From Lactuca virosa (Eukaryota > Streptophyta > Magnoliopsida > Asterales > Asteraceae): a stretch of 64,000 bases of DNA. Where the stretch lies: positions 142,001 to 206,000 of the forward strand of contig CAKMRJ010003334.1 of assembly GCA_928212115.1 (NCBI GenBank), given 5' to 3'. Positions 1 to 11,282 of this stretch are shown here, in pieces. The notes under the pieces are model-generated. The model worked only from the letters and a program-made list of their open reading frames with translations. It was not told where the DNA came from and did no database searches. Positions within the stretch are counted from its first letter, which is position 1. Each line of letters opens with the position of its first letter. Made by a program: the position numbers and the translations under genes.

Positions 1-672
1 TCGCACCGCAAACCGTTTACGACCGAGAACCTCAGACCGCAAACGTGCGAGACCGAAAGCCCTTCCCAGCAGAAAACCTCCTCGACGGGTTTCCCTTTTC
101 GGCCAAGAACAACTAAACCGCATCACTTTTTGCTTCACATATATATGTATAACCGAAAAGTACCCCTCATTCTTACATCCTCCACCCGAAATCTTCATCT
201 TTTTCTCTCAAGAACACCAATCGAAAACACTACTTTTCCCTCTCAAGAACACATGCGAAATCACTCTATCCTCTTGATGATCATGCGAAAATCCTTTGAA
301 TCTTCTTAGGATCTTGCGAGAATCATCTATTGTTCTTATTATCATCCGAAAACACCCTCCAATTATCATATATTGGACCGAAAACAACCAATATCACTAA
401 TTTTCATGAAGAACACGAAGAACGCCAAGAACACCTACAAACTATTCTAAGTATTATTGTAAGTCTTCTTACAATAATTAAGTGTTGTTTAACATTTTAA
501 ACTTTACTAGATTATCTAATTTATACTTAATATGATGTAAATATAAATTAGGATTCGGTTTTGTCACGGGTTCTAACTTGTGGAATAAACTCTACTACAC
601 CGTATCTTCACTTGGACACTCACAAAAGGTGAGTTCATACCCCTACGATTTCATGATTTTTTTACTGTTTTA

Positions 673-687
673 GGGGGGGGGGGGGGG
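673..687. repeat. G15 homopolymer
   Basis: This is an uninterrupted run of 15 G inside the Gypsy LTR. Such runs are prone to length errors in assembly. Confidence 0.95.
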
Positions 688-759
688 ATACAAGTGTAAC
701 ACAAGAAATTTGTGTTAATATATAAAATTTTTAAATATTTATTAATTGTTGTCGTTATC

Positions 760-762
<3 letters not shown>

Positions 763-790
<28 letters not shown>

Positions 791-791
791 C

Positions 792-823
<32 letters not shown>

Positions 824-826
824 ATA

Positions 827-859
<33 letters not shown>
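763..859. repeat. (TA)n microsatellite
   Basis: An almost pure AT dinucleotide tract with a few C interruptions lies inside the LTR. It has probably expanded by slippage. Confidence 0.95.
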
Positions 860-864
<5 letters not shown>

Positions 865-2183
865 ATAATTAGGATTCAACATGCTTAGAATTGATAATTT
901 GGCTCTATTTCGTGTTCCTTGTTTGGTTGTGGGCTTAGGGTAGAATTATTTATTCGACTGTTTGTTTAATCAAAATTATATAAAAATTGTATTTATATAA
1001 GTATAAAATCATTTTTAAACTTGTTAAACGAAAATATAATATTTGCAAGCTATTTTAATACCAATAGGGTATAAGTGTTGAATTTCACGGGATAACCGTA
1101 TCACAGAATTTTCGATTTAAACTTATCAAATTATTAACAATACAGAGATTTCCATTTCAGTAAAACACAAACATATAAACTATAATAGATATAGTTTATG
1201 GGACTTACATGTTGCATTTCAAACTTCAGATTACAATACGGAAAACAAACATATAAACTATATTAAATATAGTTTATGAGATATATTTACGGTTTGTTCA
1301 TTACAAAGTAACTTTTCATTATTCTACGCATAATCATCAATATAGCATTTGTGAGATACACTTCAAGTACTTATTTAAGTACCAACCAAGACCTGAAATT
1401 ATAGCCAGAGTCTTCTGGAGGGAGAGCGTGACACTTGTGTATAGATCTATACGAGACTGATAATCCCGCACCAGAGCTGCTTGCAACAGCTAGGCCGACA
1501 GGCCTGTGGTGACAAATGTCGTACCGTTAGTGACACCTGAAGAACGTCGTATTCAGGTCATCTTAGGTCATCAAGCATGGTTATAATAACTCACAATTTG
1601 GTATTGAACTATACGATTAGTGTATGAATAAGTAAACATCTTCACATAGTCTTATTAAATAATAAAACTATAATACAATATTTTACTAGTACAAATACAG
1701 AATACTAAGTCAGTCCAGAGAAACATAATTTTCATGGTTTCACATTGGTTAAAACTATAGCACACTATTTCAGAGTACAATAACTTTCACACATTTTGAG
1801 TACAATATATTACAACAGAAAATATAGGATTTTCTGAGAAAAACATGCTTACATTTTTAAGGAACAATCAACAGATTTCAGTTACAAACATGCTTATGAA
1901 CTCACCAACCTAATTGTTGACACCTTTTCAAAACTACTTGTATTATCAGGAAATCAGTAGACAGGTACATTCATGGATTTTTGAGAAGACGGAGCTTCAT
2001 TGACTCATGTCTTTTAACTTTTTTTGGTGTCATGTATACGATGATTTGAACACATATGTAAAAACTTATACTTTTCAATACATGTTTGTTGTACTTTGAT
2101 TACTATTATGCAATTGTTGTGATACTGTACATGAAGTCATCTGCCCCCGAATGTTTCTTCCGTTCCGGTTTGGAGGTGTGACA

Positions 2184-2640
2184 CATACCAGACACATGGT
2201 GCTTGTTTAAGTCCATAAACAGCTTTGTATAAAACATAGAAATCATCAGTATATTGAGTACCTACAAAACCTGGGGGTTGCTCAACATACACCGTTTCTT
2301 CGAGCACACCATTGAGAAATGCACACTTAACATCCATTTGATATACATCGAAATCCTTATGTGCTGCATAAGCTAAAAAGATTCGAACAACCTCGAGTCT
2401 TGCGACAGGGGCGATGGTTTCTTCATAATCTATGCATTCTTGTTGTGAATATCCTTTAACAACTAGCCTAGCCTTATTTCTCACAATATTACCTTCTTTA
2501 TCAGTTTTATTTTTGAAAATCCATTTAAGACCTATGATTGAAGTGTCTTGTGGTTTCAGAACAAGCCTCCAAACCTTGTTTCGTTCAAATTCAGCCAATT
2601 CAGATTGCATCGAAACAATCCAATCAGGATCTTCTATAGC
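2184..2640 (-). pseudogene. Truncated Copia reverse transcriptase (array unit Z)
   Basis: The minus strand encodes the N-terminal part of a Ty1/Copia reverse transcriptase, with the motifs MQSELAEFERNKVWRLV, GLKWIFKNKTDKEGNIV, KARLVVKGYSQQE, VYQMDVKCAFLNG and YGLKQAP. It would copy element RNA to DNA in the cytoplasmic particle. The frame is open for about 140 codons, then is cut at 2183 by the Gypsy LTR, so YVDD and RNase H are missing. At its 5' side (2640) it is fused directly to the 3' flank of the next array unit. That is the same junction seen at 17995. It is a partial third copy of the 1.7-kb tandem unit. Confidence 0.85.
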
Positions 2641-3329
2641 GAAAAAGATATTAGACTAGCAAAAATAAAGAATCGACAAAAAGTATCGATATTACAGTGA
2701 TTATGAAATAGCGAAGATTTTTCTGATGTCGAAAACGAAGCATGTCGAAGCGTTGAATATAAACAGTAACCTCTGAATGGATCAGTGAGGTTTCGAAAAA
2801 ACTAGACTTTATAGCGAATTCAGACCTGGAACAACATTTTCATCAAAACATGCCTAAGCCCGACAAAATTCGTAGAAAACTCTTTTCATCCAATGGTTTT
2901 GTAAAAATATCAGCAAGCTGATCAATGGTTTTTACAAAATGAACTTCAATGTTGCCATCTTCAACATGGTCTTTGATAAAATCATAACGAAGTGCTATGT
3001 GTTATTGTGTTTGGTCTTCGAATGTTGCACAGGATTATGGCAGATGCGAATAGCACTTTGTGAGTCACAATACAACATACTTTTCTTAATTTTGATTGCA
3101 TAATCACGCGGTTGACTTTGAATCCAAATGATTTGAGAAGTGCAAGCTGCAGCAACAACATATTCTACTTCTGCTATGGAAATCAAAACACAAGTTTGTT
3201 TCTTAGATTTCCAGCTCACAAGCTTCCCATCCAACAATTGACATCCGCCACTCGTGCTTTTTCGATCAAGTTGACAACCACCCAAGTCAGCATCCGAAAA
3301 TGCTTGAATGAAAAATCCTGTTTGCGAAG
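2641..3329 (-). pseudogene. Copia RNase H 3' part and 3' flank (array unit A, distal half)
   Basis: From 3324 down to about 2830 the minus strand encodes the RNase H end of a Copia pol: FIQAFSDADLGGCQLDRKST, LVSWKSKKQTC, LYCDSQSAIRICHNPVQHSK. The terminal part is frameshifted after SKTKH. Positions 2641-2830 are the non-coding 3' flank, also present at 17996-18163. The protein sequence continues across element I: its upstream half is 16978-17992, and the break falls in the GLWYPSQTGFF stretch exactly at the CGAAG target duplication. This is a nested interruption and not independent decay. Confidence 0.85.
3325..3329. repeat. 5-bp target-site duplication CGAAG (left copy)
   Basis: It directly precedes the TG of the left LTR of element I and is repeated at 16973-16977 after the CA of the right LTR. 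It marks element I as an intact insertion. Confidence 0.93.
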
Positions 3330-3613
3330 TGATGAAGTGATGAATCGAGAATGTATCAGAGAAATGATCAAATGAACAAAAAGAGTAAATATAATCTGGT
3401 TTTCAGCTCGTATTATGCTTTCAGTTCTTACAGAGAGAAAGTAGACAAGTTGTTCTCATACTCTTATGTAACTCTAAGTAAAGTCCCTATTTATAGGAGA
3501 CGTGAAAGCATACAAAAAATTACAAGGACTAAAACACTAAGCTTCGATACAAAATGCCTTGTAAAATAATATAACAGACTTCGACATATTACAACAAAAC
3601 TTCGACCCTTACA
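3330..3613 (-). repeat. Element I 3' LTR (284 bp)
   Basis: It starts TGATGAAG and ends CCCTTACA on the plus strand. It matches 16689-16972 with four mismatches by eye. The minus-strand TATAAATA box lies in the middle, as in the 5' LTR. Confidence 0.95.
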
Positions 3614-3626
3614 ATCTACCCCTTTG
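3614..3626 (-). promoter_or_regulatory. Polypurine tract of element I
   Basis: On the minus strand, AAAGGGGTAGAT abuts the 3' LTR. This is the expected site for plus-strand DNA priming during reverse transcription. Confidence 0.8.
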
Positions 3627-3643
3627 TAATAATGTCGAATATC

Positions 3644-4441
3644 TCAACTTGTGAGAATTTGTGCAGCAAAAAGCATCACCCTTCGAATCTCTGTATACCA
3701 TGAGAAAATCTTCTTTAACTCCTTCTTATCCCCTTGATTATTCTTTGAACAGTTATTCATACGAACAATAAAATTCATATATTGGGATGTGGTATATCTT
3801 TCAACTTCGCTTGCTTGAAATAAGAACCTTTTTGCTTTACCGTTCTTGTCTTTTCCAGAAAACACCATTCCAAAAGGTTTTAAGCAAATTTCCCCATCAG
3901 CAAATTTCTTCAACTCAGGTTGGGTCTTCGAAACTTCCATAGGGACTTTCACTTCATTCCCCAATGCTGTAGCCAACTCCACATCTGTCAAAGCCAAACA
4001 CTCATAGTAATTTTCTATGAATATTTTGATGTGAGCAAGACCAAGTCTAAAAACTTCTGGATCTGTTCCTTGAATATGCGAAGCATTCTTGTCTTTCAAA
4101 AGTAATGCAACTTGTATAAGATCGTACAAGTTCATTAATGGAAAATCAGCACCTGAGAAATCACAAACGTTACTGTTCGCCCTTACTACATGATAACGAA
4201 GATTCTGTAACGTATTTTTGAACAATACATCCTTCGTTATGCTGAGCACCTTCTTGATTTGCACCAAAGACCATATCTCCTCTGGCACTTTTCCAAGAAC
4301 AACATGAAACCTAAGTTTCATGTAGGTGTAATAATCATCATTATCAAACTTCTCTGCAATCTTGTACTGAGCCATCATGAACATCATTTTGTTCACAGGG
4401 AAATCAAGTTGGCTCATATCAGTGTTAGTAACAGCATAGCT
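3644..4441 (-). pseudogene. Accessory ORF of element I, C-terminal module
   Basis: An open frame of 257 codons from the Met at 4417. It is in the same frame as the 471-codon stretch upstream, separated only by a TAA at 4442-4444, so I read both as one protein. It is rich in aromatic and charged residues, with no signal peptide or clear membrane segment. The end resembles the end of the element III accessory frame: KRFLFQASEVERYTTSQYM against RCLFDLADKHLFSTAFLE, and KELKKIFSWYTEIRRVML against KKLFTDMLRWYIHFRQTLL. The stop codon lies 18 bp from the polypurine tract. I recognise no catalytic motif; function unknown. It resembles hypothetical proteins I associate with Asteraceae repeats (recall only). 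Confidence 0.75.
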
Positions 4442-6459
4442 TTACTTGGGCTTGTTCTCGAAAGCATACATATGATTGTAAGCAACTTTTGCTTCAATAG
4501 TTTCGTAATTGTAATGCTTGCTTGGATCTCCCTTATTCATTTCAGGTGGATCATTTGCATGAAGTCTCATAATACTTTGAATCACCCTTTGTTTCTCCAT
4601 TTCAGCTTCAACTTTGGCTTTCTTCTCTTCTTTTGATTTCTCAACAATAATCGTTTTCCCTTTGTCTTTATTCCCAGGAATTTCAACAACTTCCTTTGGT
4701 TTAGAACTACATCCCTCTCCAGCAGAAGAATCAATCACTATGCCTTTTGTAATTGGTTTTGAGATTGGCTTTGAAGTCACCACCGTTGAACTTACTGGCC
4801 CAACTATTGAAATAATTGGCTTTGTTGTTGGAATTTTTGTTGAGAAAACTTTTCCAACAATCTTGACTTTTTCATGAGAAACTCCATCACTAACCTTTCC
4901 TTCTCCCCCTTGCACCCCTGTGACAACAGGCGGGGCATCTGTTGGTAAAAGACTTGAAATTCTTGACAATGGGGCCAATTGTTTATAAAGAACAACTTCA
5001 AACTGAACAAACTTCTGGGACAAAAAATCTGGAGTTATTAATGGAGAGGAACTTGACTTTGTGATTAAAGACTTCAACTCATTCAACTGAGTAGTGAGCT
5101 CAGTGAAACTGTTCGATTCTTGAGTAGATAACTGAGTAAGCTGAGGGCTCATTGCTTCGTATAATTTCACGAACTTGGTGACCACATCAGCAATAACATC
5201 AACTTGCTGATTAAGAGAAGCATAATCACGTTGCACCACTGCAATTTCTTTGGCCATATCTTCTCGAAGCTCTTGAAGTTTGAGATTAACATCTTCTCGT
5301 ACCTTTTTCACATCTTGAACGAACAACACATGTTGTTCTTTGGCCATACGTTTCAAGTCTTTCACTTCTCCCTCAAAGTTTGACGATTGAGACTTAACTC
5401 GTAATTCATTATTTTTATCATTCTGATCTACCTTCTCCATTATTCGTGACTCAGAGGCTTGAATCAATCCAGAGCATTTGGTAAACATCCTGGCTTCAAC
5501 AGCTTTGAGCATTCCATCAATTTCCATACTTGACACCGAATTACTTCCTCCCATATCAGCTTGAGATTGAATAATGGAATTCAACTTCTTGTTAAGAATC
5601 TTGAACTGCTTCATAGACATTAACATGTGATCTGGAAAATTTTCTTCCTCATCATCAAATTCAAGTTCCTCAAAAGTTCCTCCAAAACCTCCTTCGTCAG
5701 TATCAATTTCAAATTCATCAACAGTTTTGGATGGATCAGTGGATTGGGATGAGAAAAGAGTAGTAATTGGATGGTTGATAATATGTTCAAAAGTAGGTGA
5801 ATTGGTTGTGTTGGAAACAGGTACAATATAAGGCGGTAATGAAACAAAAGTAGCCATGGAAGATAATACAGGAATACCTTGGACTGATACTGAAATCTAT
5901 TTAGACGAATCTCCTTCACCCATGTTGACATTTACATCCGTATCAGATACGTGTGTAGTGATGTCTAAAGTTCGAACCTCCTCTGGAACTGACTTGGTTA
6001 ACAAAACTTCGGGTTGTATGACTGCAGTCTGCTCAGGAGTTGAAGTTGGTTTGAAAAGATTATCTTCAGGAGTTTCAGGAACTTGCTCATCTTTGGAAGA
6101 TTCTTTTTGAAGAATCAACTTCCTCTTTTTAATCTTCGTAGAAAGATTTTTTTCCATATCCTCAGCCATTCGTTTCTTAGAGGACAGAGAAACCGGAGCT
6201 TGAACTTCACGAATAACTACCCCTTGCCTTGTCACATGAGGTTTATGAACCATTGTTGGAGAAAAACTGAATGCCTTTCCTGAGGACTTTCGTGAACCAC
6301 GAGATTTTTTCTTGATTCGTTTGTAAACTCCAGTTTTCGATGGAATTACTTATTTTTCTGTCTCATTAACATGAAGCTCAACAGGCTTCGTCAAAACAAT
6401 CGAAACGGGCTCCTCTGTCGCAGACTGTTTCTTTGGAGACTTCTTTGCTTGAAGATCTT
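4442..6459 (-). pseudogene. Accessory ORF of element I, basic and coiled-coil middle
   Basis: One reading frame runs through this stretch with in-frame stops at 6350-6352, at 5897 and at 4442, giving open pieces of 118 and 471 codons. The upstream part is basic (KRIKKKSRGSRKS, KIKKRKLILQK), like nuclear localisation signals. An acidic cluster follows (EELEFDDEEENF), then about 150 residues of heptad-like coiled coil (VKDLKRMAKEQHVLFVQDV and onward). A Ser/Thr/Pro/Val-rich linker and a Lys/Glu-rich stretch (KSKEEKKAKVEAEMEKQ) end it. Element III has the same order: basic, acidic, coiled coil. A frameshift near 6450 separates it from the N-terminal domain. The layout suggests a multidomain nucleic-acid or particle-associated protein, which is inference. 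Confidence 0.7.
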
Positions 6460-7410
6460 GCACAAGTTTTCAGGAGTGGCCTTTGCATCCTTCTTTGAAC
6501 GTCTTGACTTCTTAGAAGGACCATCATCCTCCTTTGATAACAACTTTCCAGTTTCGATACTCGGATTTATGGACTTAGAATACTCAATTAATATTGAGTT
6601 GGTTGGATCAAAACGTTTTAACATTGCATCAAGGATTCTAGCAATGTTTGGAAACTCCTCGGCATTATCTGTAACCTCCTTTGGAAAGTGATACTTCAAG
6701 AACTCAACTTTTTCTTCATGAGCTGGCACATCAATCCCTTCTTTGTCATAAACATAATGAAGAATTAAACTCCAGTATCTTGCACACGAGATGCCTTGAA
6801 CCACATTTGTGTTCTGCACACTTTTCTGAAACTCCTTCCACAGTTGAGTAGAATAATCCACCGAAATATCATAATAAAGCCTAGCAACCATGGCATACAC
6901 CTCCATTCGACCTTTATCCAAGCCAACACTGCGACCAGTCAAGCAACGAAGAAAAATACCAAACGGAAAATTCCAAACACTTGGAAGGCCAGATTTCTTG
7001 AAATCACTAATCTTGGTGAGTGGGGGTTGATGACCCATCTCATTGAACATGTAAACAATTTGAGCAAAAGAAAGATCAGTGTAGGGTGGAGTATTGGGAA
7101 TACCAAGAATTTGACAGAAAAGCTTCTTGGTAAGACGGATTTTCTTGTCATTCACCAAATTGAAGGTGATAACATCCATCGCTTTGCTATACGTTGCAGT
7201 AGATCCTGCTAATGAAAGCCAGGATAGTGGAATAGCAAAAGAATTGAACATAGCACTAGACAAGACATAATTGTTCAAAGCCACGATCAACATCTTGAGT
7301 TCTTCAGGGTACAGAGAAACATCCCCCTCGACTTGATAGCTAGTGCTTTGAATCTTCATTAATGGTTGAGAAACAACTTCTTCAGTAGTGGAATTTGGAT
7401 CAGCCGCCAT
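6391..7410 (-). pseudogene. Accessory ORF of element I, N-terminal domain
   Basis: An open frame of 339 codons starting with MAADPNS; about the first 310 residues are the real frame and the tail is frame-shifted. The domain carries VNDKKIRLTKKLFCQILG, DFKKSGLPSVWNFPFG and ISCARYWSLILHY. Element III has KFKKSCLPPQWNGLF and ISCARFWTLVTRW at matching places. The style recalls the plant transposon-associated domain found in Athila-type ORF1 proteins (family memory, not tested). It ends in a basic cluster, KKSRRSKKDAK. The Met at 7410 follows the 1.86-kb spacer after pol, so expression would need a spliced or separate transcript. No transmembrane segment is evident, so it is not an obvious envelope protein. 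Confidence 0.75.
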
Positions 7411-9267
7411 TGATTAGGGTTTTGAACCTTTGAAGAACAAGTAAAGATTTCTGAGACAAATTGGGGATTTTTCTTTTGAAAGTGTAAACTGATAAAGAAC
7501 CCTTGAATCCCCTTTTATATGTAACCCTGAAATTTGAATGTGAAGCGGGAGCAGCATTAAATGAGATCCGACGTGACACCTTGAGAATCGCACCACTATT
7601 CCGATAAAGTAGCCACATGTAAAAAAGTACCCATCACATCTCCTTGAAACCCGGAAAGAAGACAGAACGTCGTGTCAACCATTCTTCGGCTATACGTCAT
7701 CGAGAAAGTAACCGTCACAAACCTTCATCTTGGAGTCAAGGCTCATTCACTTTTGGGTTGAAAAGCGAAATCATGTGCCAGTCCTTTTGAAATCATCAGC
7801 CTGAGTTGGTATTACTCAGAACCTCAAGGATTTCGTGAGTGCAGTGTGCCAAGAGAATGAGATGAGAAGCAAATTAACGAAAATTTTGGTACTGTGATGT
7901 TGAAATATAAAATTTCGACACAAATGCAGTTAACCCTAGGCAAAGGTTGCTTCGTTAATTATCAAGAGAGATAATCAACTGCTTGTGTATGTTCCCGTGA
8001 ATTTCAATCGAATACTTGTAAAGAAGTATCGAAGGGCTTCTTTTTCAAGGCTTCGTGGGTGGCTAAAAAATTTCGTTACATATCAGCCTAAACATAAGGT
8101 GAGTAATTGTAACATAAATTTACCTGTATGACCAATGTAGTCAGGGACAAGTATGCTTTGGAAAAATATATGAAGTGACAATGTATTGCAAATGAAACTC
8201 ACCCGAAAATCATATTCAAAATTAAAATTGTTATCTGGATCCTGTTTGGTAACAAATATCGTGGGTTTCGACTGTTTGATCACGATCACTCAAAAGAATT
8301 GAATATGATTTGGAGTTTTGAAAGTTGTGTACAGAAACAAATGTTTCGTTAAATCTGGAACAAAGTTCCCCGTCAATTCCTTAAAAGTTTTAGAAAATTG
8401 GGTTTCACTTTCATCACGGTCTCATGATTCAAGATCATAAACACATAATTTTGATATGCCTAAGTGATGATTGGTTTGATCAATGACCTCTTGGACATAC
8501 GTCATTGTGTGTGAAATGTGTTAGAAATTTTGTGATGAAAAAGGTTGGTTTACGAAATCAATTGTACCTCTATTATGCTTGGACCAAACATAAAACTCTT
8601 AACTCATTTGAGAAGAGTTAGGTAGCTCAGAAGACTAATGTGAATGCAAGCCTGATTGGGAATAAATTTTCGTAATGAAAAATTTCATTAAGGCTTTCGA
8701 AAACACACATTGAGTCAATAGAGGCTTGGGTCGACATGCTGCATCATGCTTCTAGGGACATTCTAACTAGTACAAAGTTGTCGAAATTTTACCTTCCCCT
8801 AGAAATGCAAGCATGACCCTTGTAGAACTTTCGTGAAATCTGTAAAAAAAAAATAACAAAGTACAAAAATCTTTTTGGTATTTTATGTTTTTGAAAAGAA
8901 TGAAAGTATTTTTGTGTTTTTCAGTTTTTCAGTTTTTCAAAAATTAAAACAAATAACAAAATAAAATCTTTTTGGAATTTTTGATTTTTCGAAAAAAAAT
9001 ATAAACAAACGAAAATATTTTTGGTTTTTCCAATTTTTCAAAATTAACGAAAATTTAATAAAAATTACCAAACTAACGAAACTATCAAAATTAAAGAAAA
9101 TTTAAGAAAGCGTAACCAAACTAACGAAACTTGGCTTTCCCAAATGTCGAAAACGAAGCGTGTCGAAGCGCTGAACGTGAACAGTAACCTCTGAATGGTT
9201 AATACTGTCAGCCTCTGAATGAAACAGTCTAGCCTCTGAATCGACACTTTTGCACAACACTTCATTG
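7411..9267 (-). other. Non-coding spacer between pol and the accessory ORF, element I
   Basis: There is no coding capacity in 1.86 kb. Three CCTCTGAAT motifs (plus strand) lie at 9188, 9212 and 9233, just after the pol stop. An A/T homopolymer-rich tract fills 8846-9060. Several short blocks are shared with the equivalent spacer of element III: GAGAAGAGT with AGGTAGCTCA near 8620, GCTTCTAGGGACA near 8750, CTAGTACAAAG near 8768 and ACCTTCCCC near 8793. On the minus strand the last reads GGGGAAGGTAAAA, which could be a splice donor. A role in expressing the downstream frame is inferred. Confidence 0.6.
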
Positions 9268-11016
9268 TTATTCTTTCGAATTTAGTCCTGGAACAGAATT
9301 TGCTTCAATCATCCCCAATTCTGTCAAAATTCGAACAAATGATTTTTCATCCAAAGCTTTTGTAAAAATATCAGCAAGCTGATCAGTTGTTTTTACAAAA
9401 TAAACTTCAATGTTGCCATCTTCCACATGATCTTTAATAAAATGATAACGAAGTGCAATATGTTTGGTTTTTGAATGTTGTACTGGATTATGACAAATGC
9501 GAATAGCACTTTGTGAATCACAATACAGTTGAACCTTTTTCATATTAATTGCATAATCACGCAATTGACTCTGGATCCAAATGATTTGCAAAGTACAAGC
9601 AGCAGCTGCAACATATTCAGCTTCAGCAGTAGAAATCGAAACACACGTTTGCTTTTTCGATTGCCAGCTTACTAACTTTCCATCCAAGAATTGACATCCA
9701 CCACTTGCACTTTTTCGATCCAGTGTACATCCTCCCAGATCTGCATCTGAGAACGCTTGAATAAAAAATCCTGATTTCGCAGGATACCATAATCCTAACG
9801 AAGTTGTTCCCTTGAGATAACGAAAAATGTTTTTCACTACAATCATGTGTGGTTCTCTTGGATTTGCTTGATACCTAGCCCAATTACATACAGAAAACAT
9901 GATATCAGGTCTACTTGCAGTAAGATAAAGCAATGAACCTATCATACTCCTGTATAAAGTAAGATCAACCGTAGGTGTTTCTAACGAAGGATTTAGCCTC
10001 GTTCCAACCGCCATTGGTACGCTTAACTTCGTGCTGTTTGTCATTCCAAACTTTTCGAGCAAATTATTTGTATATTTTTCTTGATTGATGAAAATTCCTT
10101 CTCTGCTTTGATGAATGTTTAAACCCAGAAAATTATTGATTTTACCCATCATGCTCATATCGAATTGGCTTTTCATCAAATTTTCGAATTCACTAGAAAA
10201 AGCAGGGTCAGTCGAGCCAAAAATAATATCATCGACATAAATTTGAACAAACATTAGATGATTCCCAACTTTCTTTCGAAATAATGTGGGGTCAACTGAT
10301 TCTTGTTTAAATTTCGATTGTTTTAAGAAACTGGTTAGAGTTGCATACCATGCTCGTGGTGCTTGTTTTAATCCATATACTGCTTTATCTAAAATATACA
10401 CATGATTAGGATATTCTTTATTCACGAAAACTGGGGGTTGTTCCACATACACAGTTTCTTTCAGCTCTCCATTCAAAAACTCACACTTCACATCTATTTG
10501 ATAGACATCAAAGTCTTTGTGAGCTGCATAAGCCAAGAATATTCAAACAGCCTCGAGGCTTGCGACAGGGGCAAAAGTTTCTTTATAATCTATACCTTCT
10601 TGTTGCGAATATCCTTTAACAACTAACCGTGCTTTATTTCGAACTATATTTCCATCATTATCGGTTTTATTTTTGAAAATCCATTTTAATCCGACAATCG
10701 AAACATTTTCAGGTTTAGGAATTAACCTCCAAACCTTGTTTCTCTCGAACTCAGCCAGTTCAGATTGCATTGCAACAACCCAATCAAAGTGTTCGATTGC
10801 ATACTTAACAGTATTTGGTTCAATTTTCGAGATGAAAACATTAAACATGCAAAATTCTTGTCGAGCATTCAGTACCTCATTCTTTACACGAATTTGAGCT
10901 CTTGTCAAAACTCCATCATGTGGATTTCCAATGACTTGCTCTTTCGGATGATTGCTTGTCCACTTTTCGAATGGTGGATATGCTGGATCAAAGTCTAAAG
11001 GTGCATCTTCGTACAT
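9268..11016 (-). pseudogene. pol: Copia reverse transcriptase-RNase H, element I
   Basis: This is the RT and RNase H of the element, which copy genomic RNA into DNA and remove the RNA strand. RT motifs in order: WRLIPKPENVSIVGLKWIF, KARLVVKGYSQQEG, VYQIDVKCEFLNG, YGLKQAPRAWY and QIYVDDIIFGST (YVDD at 10228-10239). RNase H shows AFSDADLGG, STAEAEYVAAA, LYCDSQSAIRICHNP and TTDQLADIFTKAL. One nonsense codon splits it: TGA at 10543-10545 where the related copy has CGA (Arg in LEAVRIFL), a change expected from deamination of a methylated CpG. Otherwise about 580 codons are open. It follows the integrase and EGE linker and ends at 9268. Confidence 0.93.
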
Positions 11017-11249
11017 CTCTCCATTTTCGGATCATGCAACAGAAAATTATCATTTAGTTCATGGAATTCATCATTTTCAACAAAATTTATGGTTTCAGTA
11101 TCATTATGCTCCCCCTGAACATAATTATCATTTTGATGCTCCCCCTCGAAACCATCATTCATACTACTCTTCTCCCCCTCGAAAGGATTCTCCCCCTCAA
11201 CAATTGAAGGTATATTCAAGTGCTCCCCCTCCACTTGAGCATCTAGCAT
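10995..11249 (-). other. EGE-repeat linker with PPT-like purine repeats, element I
   Basis: The stretch between integrase and RT encodes five spaced EGE-type motifs (QVEGEH, IVEGEN, FEGEK, FEGEH, VQGEH). On the minus strand each is written with an AGGGGGAG core; the plus-strand cores CTCCCCCT lie at about 11109, 11139, 11171, 11190 and 11223. The core resembles the polypurine tract beside the 3' LTR. The same arrangement occurs in elements II and III. It may be both a protein linker and a set of internal purine primers; the second role is inference. Confidence 0.7.
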
Positions 11250-11282
11250 ACTTTCGCCATTAGCAGTCGAATCTGATGTGAT

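Larger units (their letters stand above)
1..2183 (+). mobile_element. Ty3/Gypsy-type LTR, right part (left end outside window)
   Basis: The segment ends in GGTGTGACA at 2183, and element II reverse-transcriptase sequence resumes immediately after it. The reverse complement opens with TGTCACACCTCC, a familiar terminus of plant Gypsy LTRs. A TATA-like stretch at 138-152 is followed by a 5'-UTR-like CT-rich tract, and GTGAGTTCATACCCC near 630 recurs in other Gypsy LTRs of this window, which suggests plus orientation. No TG start is seen, so it begins upstream of the window. It could be a solo LTR or the 3' LTR of a full element; the target duplication cannot be tested here. There is no coding capacity. 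Confidence 0.6.

Noticed and set aside
5856..6110. Plus-strand frame opposite the accessory ORF of element I
   Set aside because: Shadow of the minus-strand coding sequence; similar antisense frames occur opposite most real coding regions here.
3644..7410. Accessory ORF as a classical retroviral-type envelope gene
   Set aside because: No signal peptide, glycosylation-rich ectodomain or transmembrane anchor is visible; only its position is env-like.
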